Assembly: GCF_014839805.1 (NCBI RefSeq)
Contig: NC_051140.1
Coordinates: 15,521,826-15,585,825, forward strand
Direction of reading: 5' to 3'
Length of the DNA stretch: 64,000 bases
Source: Manduca sexta
Taxonomy: Eukaryota; Arthropoda; Insecta; Lepidoptera; Sphingidae
This document shows positions 14,201 to 27,440 of the stretch, one piece after another. Position numbers and translations under genes: made by a program. Each line of letters opens with the position of its first letter. Position 1 is the stretch's first letter. Below the pieces are notes generated by a model. It searched no databases. It had not been told where the DNA came from and saw only the letters and a program-made list of their open reading frames with translations.

Positions 14201-14872
14201 GCCGGGGATATTTTTTGTTTGATTGACGGGTAGTAATGGGCAGGTGTAAGAGCCGACCGATAGCTACCTCGCTTTTTCGACTTCCAATATTCACTTTTTG
14301 TCTGCCGTCGTTTTGCGACACGATTTTTGTCAATTCGATTGTTTTTCGATGATAAATTCGTGAAGTTTTGTTAATTGGATTGATGGATAGATCTAGGTTA
14401 ATCTTCTTTTTTCTTTAATTACTGACAGTTTATTGCACAACACCCTATCTTAATTGTATAGACAGAAGCTATACAGGCATTCCAAACAAATGTGTAGGTA
14501 ATATGGAAACTACAGGCGATATCTTCTGGTAGCAAATCATCCTCATCACCTATAAACACAGCTTATAATCCCATTAAATTCAACCCTAATTTGCAAACTT
14601 AAAGATAAGTTTAGATTAGCAAGTTCTCACAATAATATATTGCATAAGAACTTCCACTAGCGGCAGTATAACAATAATGTATACGTGCGACGTCCCGCCA
14701 GTCCTTTAAGCGTAATAATTCGCGGTACAATTGCTTCTCGAAGGTAACTTCTGCTTGTTTCCTTGTTAATCTAAGTCTTGCTATAAGATGGCTTAGGTTC
14801 ATAACAAATGCTATCTTTCTCATGTTATAACAAATATAGTTATATAATATGTATTGTCAACAGTCGCTACAG

Positions 14873-14998
14873 AGCGCGGCGCGGCGGGCAGGCACGTCGT
14901 GTGCCAACTGCAAGACTACCACTACCACGCTATGGAGGCGCAACCAGAACGGAGAGCCGGTCTGCAACGCCTGCGGACTGTACTACAAACTGCATAAT
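14873..14998 (+). CDS. grn: GATA transcription factor, C-terminal zinc-finger exon (grain-like)
   Basis: This 126-base, 42-codon exon encodes the C-terminal GATA zinc finger, which binds WGATAR sites in DNA. The Cys4 pattern C-X2-C-X17-C-X2-C is complete: CANC, then the [10 protein letters not shown] loop, then [12 protein letters not shown]. The finger is preceded by SAARRAGTS, typical of the vertebrate GATA1/2/3 class. I place the start at 14873 after the AG at 14871-14872, because family members split RRL|SAARRAG and have a 126-base exon here; an AG at 14862-14863 would add three codons in frame. The donor is GTGAGT at 14999, phase 0. All four Cys ligands and the LWRRN DNA-contact region are intact. 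GATA1/2/3-class residues argue for grain over pannier, serpent or GATAe, but the paralogue call is from memory. Confidence 0.93.
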
Positions 14999-17655
14999 GT
15001 GAGTACTACTTAACTTACAGGGGGATTCTTACTAAGCTGTTTTTTTTCGATCACTAGGCATCGAGGCTAACTGTCTTTAGTAGTAGAGGCCTTTACTTAT
15101 AAGGTGATGTTCATTATTTAACGTGCTGGTTGTGGGGTAGAGTGAAATAGTTTTTATTGAGTGAAATCGTTACAACACCCGTGATATTGGGCGTAGCCAA
15201 GTTTTAGTATCGGAGAGGATCGCCTCCTGTTAAAAGAACATTCTTCATTTAAAGAAAACAAAAGAGTTAACACACAGTCTAAACTCAATAAATAGTTGGT
15301 TAAACAAATTTAGAGGAGGGAAGAGAGGTTGCCGTTGAGTTTTATGAATACTAAAGACTTATAAGCGCCTCGCATCATACGTTTCCTCATCAACTTACTA
15401 TTCTATTAATCAATAAATAAATTTAGAAATTCGCTCACAATAACCAAGAGTTACTATACCAAACCTGTTTATAGAGAGCAACTGTTTGATTTATGTAGTA
15501 ACAGATAGCAGAGCAATTAAACACTAGCGCTGTTGAAATACGATTGTTCGATCCAATTGTTATTTAATACATTGTTTAGGGCCTTACCTCGTTTATGGCA
15601 TAAAACTGCAATTTGTTTCTGTTTTACTGACAAATTGTGTGATTTACTACTGCTCGTTATATGTTATATGGATCATTGAAAATCAACTCTGTTATTAAAA
15701 CCGTACAGTATGAAGTCCATTGGTTAGTGAAATATAATATTTTGCTGTAATATTTCTATGTAGGAAGTTCCAACAGATATATAAAAACTGATGGGGAAGA
15801 ATAACTGGCTAGTCCATTTTATACACAATACTTTTAACAATATATTTTGAACTCACGAAAATGGCAGAATGAATATAAAAGTTATATCCAAAATTAGACT
15901 CGAAACTCGAATCTCGAAATCGAAAAAAGTAATTAAACTCGACAATAGAATCCAGCGCTGGATTGATTTAATCCCCGTGGACCCCAGGGTACATGTCCCT
16001 TGGCACGATTTGACACTATCTTGGTGACAGATAACCGGGGGCCGCGGCACCCCTAACGTTTGCTAATGTGTCATAAAACCCGACTCGATTGTCTCAAATG
16101 AAATACGATCTGATGTAATGCTCATGATAAGCCGATAATAAAACTATACGTTGTCATTTATAGCAAAAATTTACGCGCGAAACCGACGGACAATTCGAAT
16201 ATTTAACGATCGTAATTTTAAAACCAGTAGTTTTTACATTAGTAATAAAAAAAATATTTTATCAGAAATCTTACTGAATAACAATTTTTTTTTAGGTATT
16301 TGATACAAGCAACGGCGGATTTAGATGAAATTAGGCTCTTAGTAAAACATTAGATTAACATTTTAATTTTTATTTCGGAAAAGTAAACAGTGCTATATCT
16401 AAAATGCAAAAGACTTTTAGCCGATCAGGCTGCGAGCATCACTCGGTTAAAAATAAAGACATCTATATTTTGATGGTACTAATTAAAAGGATTCTCAGAA
16501 TCCACAAAAGCGGTAAATCCAGTCACGATAGCGACTAAATCAGAACTCATTCCGCAAACTGATTGAACAAGATGTTAAATGTCGGGTCGTAAGCAATTCT
16601 CACGACTCTCAAAACCCCGTCGCGAAAACAATAAACAAAAACCCTCACGCAATTCCAGGCGAACAAACACGACGCGGGAACGTCACAATGACAAAAATTA
16701 ACTGTCAAACGGACCCTACGAGTGCGCTTGAGATTTTTTTGAAATGTATACTTGGTATCGATGTTTGTAATTATTCGGAAGGAGCTACAAAGGAGCGAAT
16801 AGGAGCGGCTTGAGTCGTTGAAGGTATAATGACGGGAGCACAATGCGGGAATGTCGCAGTAGCTTTGTCGAGCCCTGTGCCCGCCCATCTCATACATATT
16901 TACACTTCTCATATCACACATGCATTCGCCGCAGAATCTTTGCGCTGAGGCGGTATAATGCAATAATTTAGTTTAATTCATTCGCCAACATCTCGTATTC
17001 AAATTCAAATGAATGAATAATTAATTAACAGATTATATCTATTCATGACGTATGCTGATGACAATTTATGTAGCATAAAGATCAATCGGAATCACTGAAT
17101 ATCTGACGTGCTTATGTTAAATGCAAGGTAGTGCTCGCACGAACATACGAAAATACTTAATATAACATGTCCCAAATGCTTCCCCATATTGAATGGCCAC
17201 TAAGCATCTTTTTATTCGATTATGCGGTCGTTAAGCGGTTGAATAAATATAAAATGGTATGTCGATTGTCGAAAGTAAATTTAAGTAACAATGTGTAAAT
17301 AAATACAATATAATATTGGCCCTTGGAACGGATACATTCGTGATCGATTTCACTCAAAAAATGCAATTCATACGACAAAGCACGATCGTATTGTGATTTA
17401 CCGACGTATCCCTCCCACACGCGACCGACGCGTCTTGATACTATAACATAAAATATTGTATACCTACACACATAAATTAACTTTGACAATTGGTCGTGTC
17501 CATCTCTGTAATTTTTATGTATTTTAAATTGACTAATGATTAGTTTAAAATAACAAAGTTTTATATTGCGCTATAGTCACATTAGCTTTAAAAATAGACA
17601 ATACAACGGTACCTACCCAGACGGACTCGAATATTCGAAAGAACTGTCATTTGTT

Positions 17656-17681
17656 GCAATGATATAATATTATATCATTGC
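17656..17681. repeat. 26-bp perfect palindrome
   Basis: The 13-base arm GCAATGATATAAT is followed immediately by its exact reverse complement with no spacer. It is AT-rich but ends in GC pairs, so it is not simple AT alternation. No function is assigned; it could be a small hairpin or a dimeric protein site. Confidence 0.9.
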
Positions 17682-20600
17682 ATCGAGTATAATTTATAGC
17701 ATGCAAATACCGATGTCCCATCCATAATTATTTGTTTTATCCGACCAGTTGCTAATCATAAAATCATGTAAATCCTTTCAACGGCAACTTTAATGCAGAC
17801 ATCAAACGTAACTGTCAAGCCATGGCATTAATGTAAACGATTCATAGTTCAATCATTTAATTATATTATAAATTATTTGGATGTTATATTTATAATATTG
17901 CCGAATAATGATAATGTCGAATTTAACCTTGTCCGATTTTGGGTAGTGGAAGATTTGTGTGTGACCGACTTAATTGACACGTTTCAGTCGGTATTTGTAC
18001 ATTTTATTTGAATTCCAATTATAATCCGCTGAGAAAATAAATAAAATTCTATCGGAAAATTATACTGCAGAATGTTAATTTGAATAATCCTCGAATTTAA
18101 CACAGTATTATCAGTAATAGAATTTAAAACAATGAAATTACTATTCTCAAGTTTTTAGGACTGATGCAATGTGACTTTTAGTTGCAACTAAATTATACAA
18201 TAGTGAGAACGCTGTCAAATAAAAAAATATGAATAATTGGTCTACTGTACAATCTTTCGCTTTTTTGGTAATTTACATAAATTAAATCCAACTACAACTA
18301 TAAACTAAAATAATAATATTTAATTTCTGCATCATGCAATAATACGTTACATTGCATATTTCCTCACAATAAACTCACGAATTTAAATTACAAATATCAA
18401 GACCTCTTACGCCGGGTACAACACAAACAATACTTCTCAAGTATGTTTACTCAAAATATATTCCTTAAGGGCCCTTAAGACGATTGTGTGTTGTTACAAA
18501 TGTCCATAACTTCAAATTGCCCTCATAGAGCCCCTACTTGAGCCGACAAACCTCTTGTCCTTTTTACGTTGTTTTAAAATTGTTATTGTTTTTCACTTGT
18601 AATATCGATATTTATTCGGGTTTGATTGATGTGGGAATCTATATGTTTTTGATTTATTGTTTTTTGAGCGTTGACGGGTTGGGGTCTGCGTGTGAGTTTT
18701 GTTGCATATTTTGCCTTTGCATTGCTTAGTTTGACGAAGTACGTAACCATTTCAATGCTCAAACGTTGATTGATTATTTCAGTTAAAATAACAATAACTA
18801 TAATACATAAATGTAATAAACAATTAAAATTAGATAACATTTGCAGGTATGTAACAATTCTAAAAAACTAAAGCACATAGTAGGGTTACAAACCAAGAAA
18901 ATACTTATTCATATGCCGTAAATTTTAAAAACACGAAATGTTCTACCAAGTTTTACTGAACAGGAACATCCTGACAAAGCGTTTATACAATTACCATAGA
19001 AATAAACTAACCACCAACCGATCGGTGACCAATTCTCCTTAATAGGATTAGTACGTGCGTCCCGTACCACCGGCCACGACCGCAACTCAACAAAACGCTC
19101 GCCTTCTGTTACTAGTTTTTATAAATTTGTTTATTTAATTTACCACACCCGTTTATACGTTACTTCCTTCACATTATAGCCGATTAGGTTTTTTGATATG
19201 TACTACAGTTTTTGTACTGCTCCGAATGCCTCCGATAAATTGGTATAGACTTTTTGTGGACGTCATTCGATTGTTTTCGATTTGCTCGGTTGTCTACCAC
19301 AAAATAACATTTTGGAGGTATTCATTTTACGTAGTAGGTACTGGGGGACACGATCTGGCATTGGTTAGACTTTGAATTTACCGAGGTTTGTAATCAACTA
19401 ATAAACTTTGCTCCACCGCGCATTTCGACTCTGAGATTGGCCAACAAAAATGAAATTAAGGTTTTAAACTAATTACTTAGCGCAAGTAATCAAATCATAA
19501 TACCACATTGCTAAGTACACCTTTTTGTAAATTCTTTTGAAGTACAATTTGTAATTCCGTCGCCTAATTACATTCCTCGACTTGATCAACGTGTAAAAGG
19601 ATTGCAATTGAAAATTGAATAACCCTTTTTTTATTGATCAGCAGTCTATAAAACACTAAATAAATTAACATCAAATGGCGCTTGTGACGTTTCGTCAGTG
19701 TTGCGGCACGTTAAGTGCCTTCCATACAAAAGTATTGGATTACTAGCTTGTATAGAGCTAGAGAGAGCGCGCCCATAATAACAGCTCAAATGATACATTT
19801 CGAATACAATGGGGCGATCAATTCAATTTTTGAATCGAGAACGCTCTTCTAGTTTTCTTTTTTATATCGTCTAAAGTGCTGTTTTGTTCAGCCAACATCC
19901 GAGGGAATTTGACAGTCACTGTTTTTTCTCCCGTTTTTCACTGACATTACGTTTTAATGTCGGGCTACGGATACGATTTTTTTATTATAATTATAGATAC
20001 ACTGCACGATAAAGATTTGAAGAGGTTTTGACACATTTGTTTTTTACAAGAAGCTTACTGTTATTTTGTTCCACGGGTGAACTATTTTAAAACTTGCATG
20101 ATATTAACATTCTCTGCTAAATATCGACTTTACTCTTAATATGTTTTATAAAGTACTTATTACGAAAACAGCGTACAGATTAAAAAAACTGGCCGTTTTT
20201 GAAACGTGTAAGTCTTATTAAAATTCACGGTGCACAACACAGTTCGAGCTTTGACTCGCGTGCGAAAAAACGTAGAAAAGTTTAATTTACTCATTACATA
20301 CTGGGCTGGCTAGTGGCCAAACAGCCGGCGCGTTTGCCGAATGTTATAATGACATCAATTTGAATATTCAACATCGAACAGCTATCCCATTTACATAAGT
20401 TCGACCGTTGAATTTTGTAGCGATGCAAATGTTCGCCCGCACTAATTGCGGCGTTCATTGTTTCAATAAAAAAATTAAACTGAATCCGTTGTTTTACACG
20501 CGTGCCATGTTAACGATTCGGTATAGCAGTTTGTACGGTTTTATGGGGAATTGTATCGATTTTGTTTGGTGTTATTTTTATTAGTTTTGCTTACTTAGTT

Positions 20601-20859
20601 TGCCATGTAATTTGCCTTTGGCTCTAAACATTCTACGTTTAGGTATTTATGACTCAGTGAAGCTATCTACAGTCTAGATAAATATTTCACGCCCATAATA
20701 ATGTGTAGTTATTAAAATAAATACTTAAATATTAAAATTATTTCCATTCCTAATTGCAATATTATGGTAAAAAGTGGCATAGTATAAATATAATTTCTTT
20801 CTAAAAATAAACAACTAATTTCGCCAAAAAAGTGACCACGTTAAATAAAAAGAAATAAA

Positions 20860-21030
20860 ACGGGCGTTCGCGCAGTAGGCCGGAAAGATTTTATCTGTTG
20901 GCAATACAGAAAAAATGGCGCCCACCGGAAGTGTCCGAGCGGCGCGCGGCGCGTTACTATTTTTTCTTTTTTTTTGTTTTAAATGGCTTTTTCCCGGCAG
21001 CGTTCGACCGGAAATGCGTTTGCGTAGAAC
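20860..21030. promoter_or_regulatory. GC-rich intronic island, candidate enhancer
   Basis: A short GC-rich block (densest around 20915-20955 and 20990-21045) within the large intron. Overlapping frames appear on both strands, which is a composition effect. No domain is recognisable. Assigned as candidate cis-regulatory DNA only from composition and location. Confidence 0.2.
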
Positions 21031-21669
21031 TACCCACCCGTTGCCGAAATGTGATACGTTGTACTTGGTTATTAAGCGATTTTCGGCTTTATTACTCAAT
21101 AGTGACAGTTTATAACAGCAGCTATCGGTTGCCATAAGAATGATTTCGGTAGACCTGAAGATGTGGCGAGTGTAACGCTAAATAGGATGTTTTTATTCAT
21201 GAGGCTTAAAGCGCCCGTTGTTTAGCGAGCAAGTCCCATTTGATTTAGTGTCTAAGTAATAAATTTAGTGAAAATGTGAGAATTATACGTAAAGCTGCGA
21301 AAAAGTAATTTAAATGTATTTAAAACCAAACGGCTTGAACGTTAACCTTAAATTATTTAAATAAGGCTTCAGGAGCAGCTTGCCTGTCTATTTCACTTAG
21401 TGAATTGCTAAATTAGACTACTAATTATGAATATTTATAAAGAATTCGATACTAAACGTCATAATTGACAAGAAATAAATAAACGCTGTCGAATTTTATG
21501 TGAATTTGATACTTTATTGCTTGTATAAACCACATATCAAATTACGGAATAATTAAGATACACGATTTTGATGCTAATTATATTTTGTTTTAAGGTAATA
21601 ATGAAAAGCACTAGACTAGAAAACAACTTTAAAATCAATGTTAATTTACATTAAACAGAGGGTGTTTAA

Positions 21670-21815
21670 AAAAGCGGCTAAAATGGCAGCTGCAGCGAAC
21701 CGGCGATCGTACGCTGTGATAAGAGTGTGTCCTTCAACAAAACAATTATTGCGCTTTGGTCCGCTGGAGCGAGATTTGCGCAATGGCCATTGTCGCAAGT
21801 AACCGAAGCCTAATA
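21670..21815. promoter_or_regulatory. Mixed-composition intronic block, candidate enhancer
   Basis: A roughly 145-base block of high-complexity, balanced-GC sequence stands out from the AT-rich flanks. It includes a CAGCTG E-box near 21688 and an ACAATTATTG homeodomain/Sox-like motif near 21742. Composition and motifs suggest a conserved element, but conservation was not tested. Confidence 0.2.
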
Positions 21816-22234
21816 ACGAACGTTTGTACTATCAATAGCACTATTTGTCGATGCGTATCAATTTCAAAATTCGAAAGAAAATATCAAGATCTTGTATCGT
21901 TCAGTCACGTTTGAGTGTCGGTAGGAAAAGGTTTTGTGTTTAATGTAGTTGTATTTGTTTGAGGCTCTTTATAATACGTAAATGCTAGTTAATAAATTTT
22001 CCTAGTAGGGAGTTAATATTTTACTATATTTGTCATTTGTCGCCACTTGTTAAAATTATTTATGAATAACCGCCTTCAATCGAGGCAGCTCAACTTCGAT
22101 TTCCGATAAATCAGCAGCCAGTGTACATAATAAGACTTGTCGACACATCTCATGTCATAGAATGGCGGGTGCAGTGGAATACTTTTTTAATTCTTTGTAA
22201 TTCAAGGTGTTAAATGGAGTTTCACTGTTTATTT

Positions 22235-22310
22235 ACTGGTTGTATTGCATATCACCAGGCGAACGGCAAGCTCGTCTCGTCATTCAAAGTAATAAACAAA
22301 ACGAAGTAGA
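22235..22310 (+). repeat. Fragment of a Bm1-like lepidopteran SINE 3' end
   Basis: The segment reading 'atcaccaggcgaacggcaag', then 'ctcgtctcgtcattcaaag', then an A-rich tail resembles the 3' end of common lepidopteran short retroelements as I remember them. Only the terminal part is recognisable and no duplication of the target site is evident. Confidence 0.4.
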
Positions 22311-22438
22311 TTTCAAGACTGGGATGTATGGATGTATAATATTTTATAATATTCCTTATATGTCAATAAGAACTGTAAGAATCCAGTAACACAAAATTAA
22401 ACCCTACAAATATCGATAGGGTTTTTATAATAATATAT

Positions 22439-22754
22439 TATCAGCTGTGTATTATATACTGTCCCACTGCTGAGCACGGGCCTCCCCTACTACTGAGAGG
22501 GATTAGGCCTTAGTCCACCACGCTGGCCTAGTGCGGATTGGTAGACTTCACACACCCTCGAAAAATCCTATAAATAATATCTCAGGTAGCAGGTTTCCTC
22601 ACGATGTTTTCCTTCGCCGTTAAAGCAAGCGATAATTCACAATGAATACACACATAATTTTTTAGAAAAGTCAGAGTTGTGTGCCCTTGGGATTTGAACC
22701 TACGGACATTCGTCTCGGCAGTCCGTTCCGCAACCAACTTGGCTATCGCCGCTT
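22439..22754 (-). repeat. tRNA-headed SINE family B, copy 1
   Basis: On the minus strand the element begins with a tRNA-like head: an A-box-like TAGCCAAGTTGG and a B-box-like GGTTCAAATCC. The body includes 'cgtgaggaaacctg', 'gtgtgtgaagtct', 'ccagcgtggtggactaagg' and 'cccgtgctcagcagtggga'. It ends in an AT-rich tail. Two further copies with the same order of blocks occur at 27800-28137 and 60433-60742. No clear target-site duplication is seen for this copy. Confidence 0.8.
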
Positions 22755-25584
22755 AATAAGGTTGTTACGTTTTTAAATCTAAAATACCTAAAATATATAT
22801 TGTTCTCAAGATCAGAGAGAGTTTAATGTCACGTGTAACGGGTAATTAGGCGACGAGACCCGGCCGGAGATGATCGCAGATCTGGCGCCCGGCCACGCTA
22901 TCAGCGCCATCTAGCTTGATCTACGACCGAACTGAAATAATCTTACTGCGGTGCTGTACGGGATATTTAATTATTTATTAATTTTATGATGCTTAGCTTT
23001 GCCGCTGATTCATAAAACCATCCCTGGGATAAAAAGCCTGCAGAAGTAAGGAATAATGCAATTTCTGAGTAGTGTAGGAATTATTGGAATCGTATAGGTA
23101 GTTTCAGAGATTATCACCAAGTTTTAAACTAACTTTACGTCTTTGAAATGTTAGTGTAATTGTTATTTTGATGGTTTAAGACCAATGTATTTTGTGAGCG
23201 CAGCATCGCATTTAATGAATATTTTTTAGGGTTTACTGCATTTGTAATAATAACACTTAATTGGGGTTTTTGTTGTTGAAATATCATCAGGTTTTATATA
23301 GACAAATTACAAATATATTCAGGTAATAGACACTACATCTAATATCATCGACAATATTTATGACATTTATTGTCAGTTTTAAATGTCAAATTTGAATTTA
23401 AAATTAATTTAATAAACCTCTGATTTAACGTAAATATAATTCTTTATCTATTTCAGGCTATGGATTCGCATGGCCTTAAAACAAATTTATGCGTATACGC
23501 ATCACTTGTCCCAAACTGGGATTTCCTGCGTTTTGTGTGCCAGAAACTACATACGGTATGTGCCGCGACTCTATTTTTGGTCTGCTGTACATACCTACTT
23601 ATATTTTACTCAAATACTATAACTTTTTATCCCAGTTTTGGGCAAAAGCTTTCTCTGTTAATAGTAGTTTCAACGCTATTCTTACAGTATGCTTGCCTAC
23701 TATCGGTTGGTAGATTTGACGATATTTTCCTTTGGTGAATACTTTCATAGATTTAATCATTGAACTCGATACCAACGTATTGGGTATTTCTTTTTATAGC
23801 ACAGTTCATAGAAAGTTTGTAGGTAATATAAGCTAATATAAATGGTCTACATCACATACCACAGTATCAGACTTAGCCCGAAACAAAAACAGGTAATTAG
23901 CCGGCAGTCTATCAATCGTAGTATTAGTGTTGGTCGGTCGATTGCTTCCACCGGCGTCCCCCCTCCTCTACATCTGTAAACATCTTCTAGATAAACATCT
24001 GACGTTTGACACAAAGCGCGGTTGCGAGATCCTATCTCGAAACTATCTGAGTCCCCCTTTTCCCCAACTTCCTCTCTCCGTCTAATTATTTATTTATGTC
24101 CCCTTATCAACGATCGATGCGCTCGAGTGCAAAGTGCGAGCGGAGTTTACACGAATTCAAATTTAAAATTAGTAGCGGCCCGTTATCATCTAGGTGATCT
24201 CTCGGCCTGAAATTAGCTCGGTTTTGCTTCTCCGACGGGTTGTTGCTGCCGAACCGTTCTAAATCCTCGTCCTTTGTCCTAGTTGTAAATACAAAGGTAT
24301 TATCCTGCAAATAGCTGCACTTGAAACAACAATAGCCTTTCAAATCTCTCAATAAAGCTTACATTTTTACACAATAGAAGGATAAACTCGTGCTGCAATT
24401 TTGAAACAAGTTTGAACAATTATTGTAATGGCCTACGAAATGGGTATCGTTTTACGTTATACCATCGTATGTAAATGCAGAAAAAAGTTTATGACATCTC
24501 ACTTATCCGAGGCCAAGGTGCAATTTGATTGAAAGCACCAAAAAAGTCATATAATCATATAATGTTGTGGAATAATTAGTGGGGTTCCGAGGCAGGTGTA
24601 GCTGCGCACGCGCCGGTTGCGCCGCACCGTGCCTTTAACATTCGACCGACGAAAAAGACAAATGATTATCGTTCTTTATAGCACTTAGTTTATTTCACTA
24701 TTCAAGCGAATTATTATCGTATGCTATCCCAATAATATGCTAATCGGGAATATATTTTGTATCGAATAAAGAATGGAATGTAGAACAGTGTAAATGGTAA
24801 TGTGTATAAAAATGTGGTTGTATTTAGTAATCGGTTTAAATAAGCCAGCTGTCGCAATCTACCTTTTGTGTTATTCCGTTTAAATCGCCAAAATTTTAGT
24901 GGAATATTTGGATTTCGTTCATGTTATACGAAAACTCATACTTAGTTATAAAAGGAGGAAATTAAATTTATCCAACGGATTAATGTTCAGATCGGGACAG
25001 TAAAATAACCAAAGTTCTTGTTACGTAGAGATGTGGCATTAAATTTTAATTAAACTCAAATTACAAGTAATAAAGTTCTTGTTTGTCTGTCACGGTTGAA
25101 AACAAATGCTTTACCCTGAATAATAAATAACTTACCTATCAGTGCATTAAGTTCACTGCAACAATTGCACCTAATTTATTGTTACCCGTTGCCATACGTC
25201 TTATTTGCTTTATTTAATTAGATTTATATCATTTTCTTTTATTATCTGATAATATCTTGCATCAATTTGTTTTTAAAAAGTTTTTTGCTCTTATTTCATA
25301 CGTTGTCGTTTTTGTAATAAGCATATTATATTGAGACACTAAAACATCTAACATAGTAGGAAGGTAGCGACATGTTTGAGCAATCCTTTAGACTTATAAT
25401 TTACATGTTATCGAGTTTTCTCTATTTTCGTTCTTGTTTATCAATTAACGAGTAGATCTTTAATTTTGGAACAACTATGTTCTACAACATCATAGTAATT
25501 TGGAGTATTAAGGACCAGGTATCAAATGATTGACAGATGCACTATTGCATGGTAAGAAGAATTAAAGCTAAATTAATCACTTAA

Positions 25585-25844
25585 CTGCCTCGGTGGCGTA
25601 GTTGTATTGCATGCCCGGTACAATAGCGCTGTGAGGTCCTGGGTTCGAATCCCGGGTCGGGCAAAGTGATATTTGGGTTTTTTCTGCTCAGTATCAGCCC
25701 GGAGTCTGGAATTTGTGCCCGATATGGCGATAGGCTCGCCCCCTATCACATCATGGGACGGAACATACTTGGCGAAAAGTGGGTGCCCTGGTTGCGCCTC
25801 TGCATACCCCTTCGGGGATAAATGCGTGAAGTTATGTATGTATG
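25585..25844 (+). repeat. Intact tRNA-headed SINE family A, with 11-bp target-site duplication
   Basis: A 260-bp element with RNA polymerase III A box TGGCGTAGTTG (25594-25604) and perfect B box GGTTCGAATCC (25642-25652), a tRNA-unrelated body, and a short (ATGT)n tail. It is flanked by perfect direct repeats TAATCACTTAA at 25574-25584 and 25845-25855, the signature of LINE-assisted insertion. It is inserted in sense orientation in the large GATA intron. The tRNA-like head is not a functional tRNA gene: the aminoacyl-stem closure is absent and the sequence runs on into the SINE body. Related copies are at 9001-9142, 48829-49073, 52866-53235 and perhaps 59600-59720. Confidence 0.9.
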
Positions 25845-26259
25845 TAATCACTTAAGTCAAAGAAAGGTGCACTAACAACGCTGTTCTGTATAGTGCAGTG
25901 ACCAAAATTACAAGCACAGTTGGTTTTATATTCATTTTTTATTCCGCACACGTCGTTAAATTGTTCTTTAAAATACATACAAAAAGCTTATGAATCATGA
26001 TAATTTAAAAATAATGTGAGTATAAAATTAATTTCACGTATTTTTTATAGCTTGTAGTTTATATGCGAACGTACATACTTATATTTGTTAAAACTAAGTC
26101 GTAACACTATTTTAAAAAGATCGTTGCAACGATGGTTTTAATATATGAAAACCAAACAAATTCGAAAGAAATTTTCGTTTAATAATTAAAAGGAAACTCG
26201 AACAGGGCGGAGATTAGTGTTGTGCTACACGCATCGACAATCAAGGAGCTGTTAAATTT

Positions 26260-26420
26260 TGTGTCGACATCGACAGTTACGCATTCCCGCTGGCGCGCTG
26301 GCGGCCGGTATGAATTAGTGTAGCGTGGTAGCGGTTGCAGTCATACGAGATTTAGTGCGGACGCGCTCTCCGGCTCTAATTGGAGCGGGTTCGGTGCCAC
26401 GGGCGCGAAACGTTACGATT
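26260..26420. promoter_or_regulatory. GC-rich intronic island, candidate enhancer
   Basis: A CpG-rich block of about 160 bases, including a GGCGCGCTGGCGGCC core near 26293, in AT-rich intron. It contains a homeodomain-like TCTAATTGG at 26374. No reading frame or repeat is recognised. Candidate regulatory element by composition only. Confidence 0.22.
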
Positions 26421-27299
26421 TATTGCTTTCCATAATTGTTTTTGTGATGCGAGCTGACGTTTGCCCTGTCTTCATTACAAATATTGGCGGAATTGTTTTT
26501 TTAAACGAATCAATGTCATAAGTTGTGCAATCTTTTAGATTATCGGATTTTCAATTTTTTAGATTATGCAAGATTAGATCATAATGTATGCTATATGGGA
26601 TTCTTGGCTGATCTGAAGCTACTGATCTTGTAGATATAATCTGCGTTTCGTCTTTCAACTTTAAATATCATTTTATTCTGACAAATAAAGTCATAAATAT
26701 TAAGTGTATGCATGATTATACTGCATTAGAGAATAACTGCGAAATAATTATAATATTGTTAATTTGAAATACAACCTTAAGATATTATTACAAACAAAAT
26801 ACCTACATTGACAATGACAGACAATGTATTAGTTCTGATAAGATTTAACATGAAGTAACAGAAATAATATAAATCTTCCTAAAATTTATTTACTCCAATC
26901 AAGTACACAGAACACAACAGAATACTAACTTTATCTTTTATTAACAATGATTTGCTTTCAGTTCTTACACCACCGACACTTTTATCGATAAGTCATTAAG
27001 AAATATTGATAAGTCGCCGGTGTGAAATAGGATATCTGCTAGATAACGCGAAACCAATATAATTCGCTGAACGAAAAGCGATTTAATCCCTTTATAATAT
27101 CGACTGACAGTAATCTAAGAGAATAATTGCTTTCGCTGATTGTTCCGTTGAAGTGATAATTACCGAGTGACATTCTAATTAAGACTCAATGGTTGCGTAA
27201 AATACAACGGCCAATATATTTCGTTCCTTTTTTCTTGTAATCCATATCTTTGTGTAAAAAAGTTGTAACAATAAAAAAACTAAATGTTGCAATAATAAC

Positions 27300-27440
27300 T
27301 GGCGTGTAGGGCCGCGGCCGCACTATAAATTGCCGATGTCGATAAATTTGGTGGGTGTATAAATCGTCGTTTCAATTATCCCCGAAGTAGCAGCTGTCGG
27401 CGCGGTCTCCGGACTACTGCGGCGGGTATTTATTTTAATC
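27300..27440. promoter_or_regulatory. GC-rich intronic island, candidate enhancer
   Basis: Two GC-rich cores (about 27309-27323 and 27393-27427) flank AT-rich sequence with CGATAAAT and TTAATCACGTG-type motifs. No coding potential or repeat identity is seen. Assigned by composition and position. Confidence 0.2.

Larger units (their letters stand above)
1..14872. other. Non-coding region upstream of the C-finger exon, probably grn intron
   Basis: I see no supported coding exon here. Open frames are short, low-complexity and without recognisable domains. The conserved N-terminal GATA finger that should precede the C-finger exon was looked for by eye and not found, so this stretch is most likely the intron between the two finger exons, entered partway. 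It is AT-rich and interrupted by a 500-N gap. GC-rich islands lie near 6960-7200, 9780-10370 and 10690-11240, and a reverse-strand SINE remnant at 9001-9142. The intron assignment is inference; an alternative first exon hidden in a GC-rich island cannot be excluded. Confidence 0.6.

Noticed and set aside
16547..16963. 138-codon minus-strand frame, the longest without N
   Set aside because: No domain or family resemblance, no splice context, and the length is possible by chance in a 64-kb window.
20815..21137. Overlapping frames on both strands near a GC-rich block
   Set aside because: Shadows of each other with poly-Phe/Lys runs from a homopolymer tract; no domain.
25585..25660. Possible tRNA gene with good A and B boxes
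   Set aside because: No closing acceptor stem is seen, and the sequence continues into a SINE body with a tail and target-site duplication.
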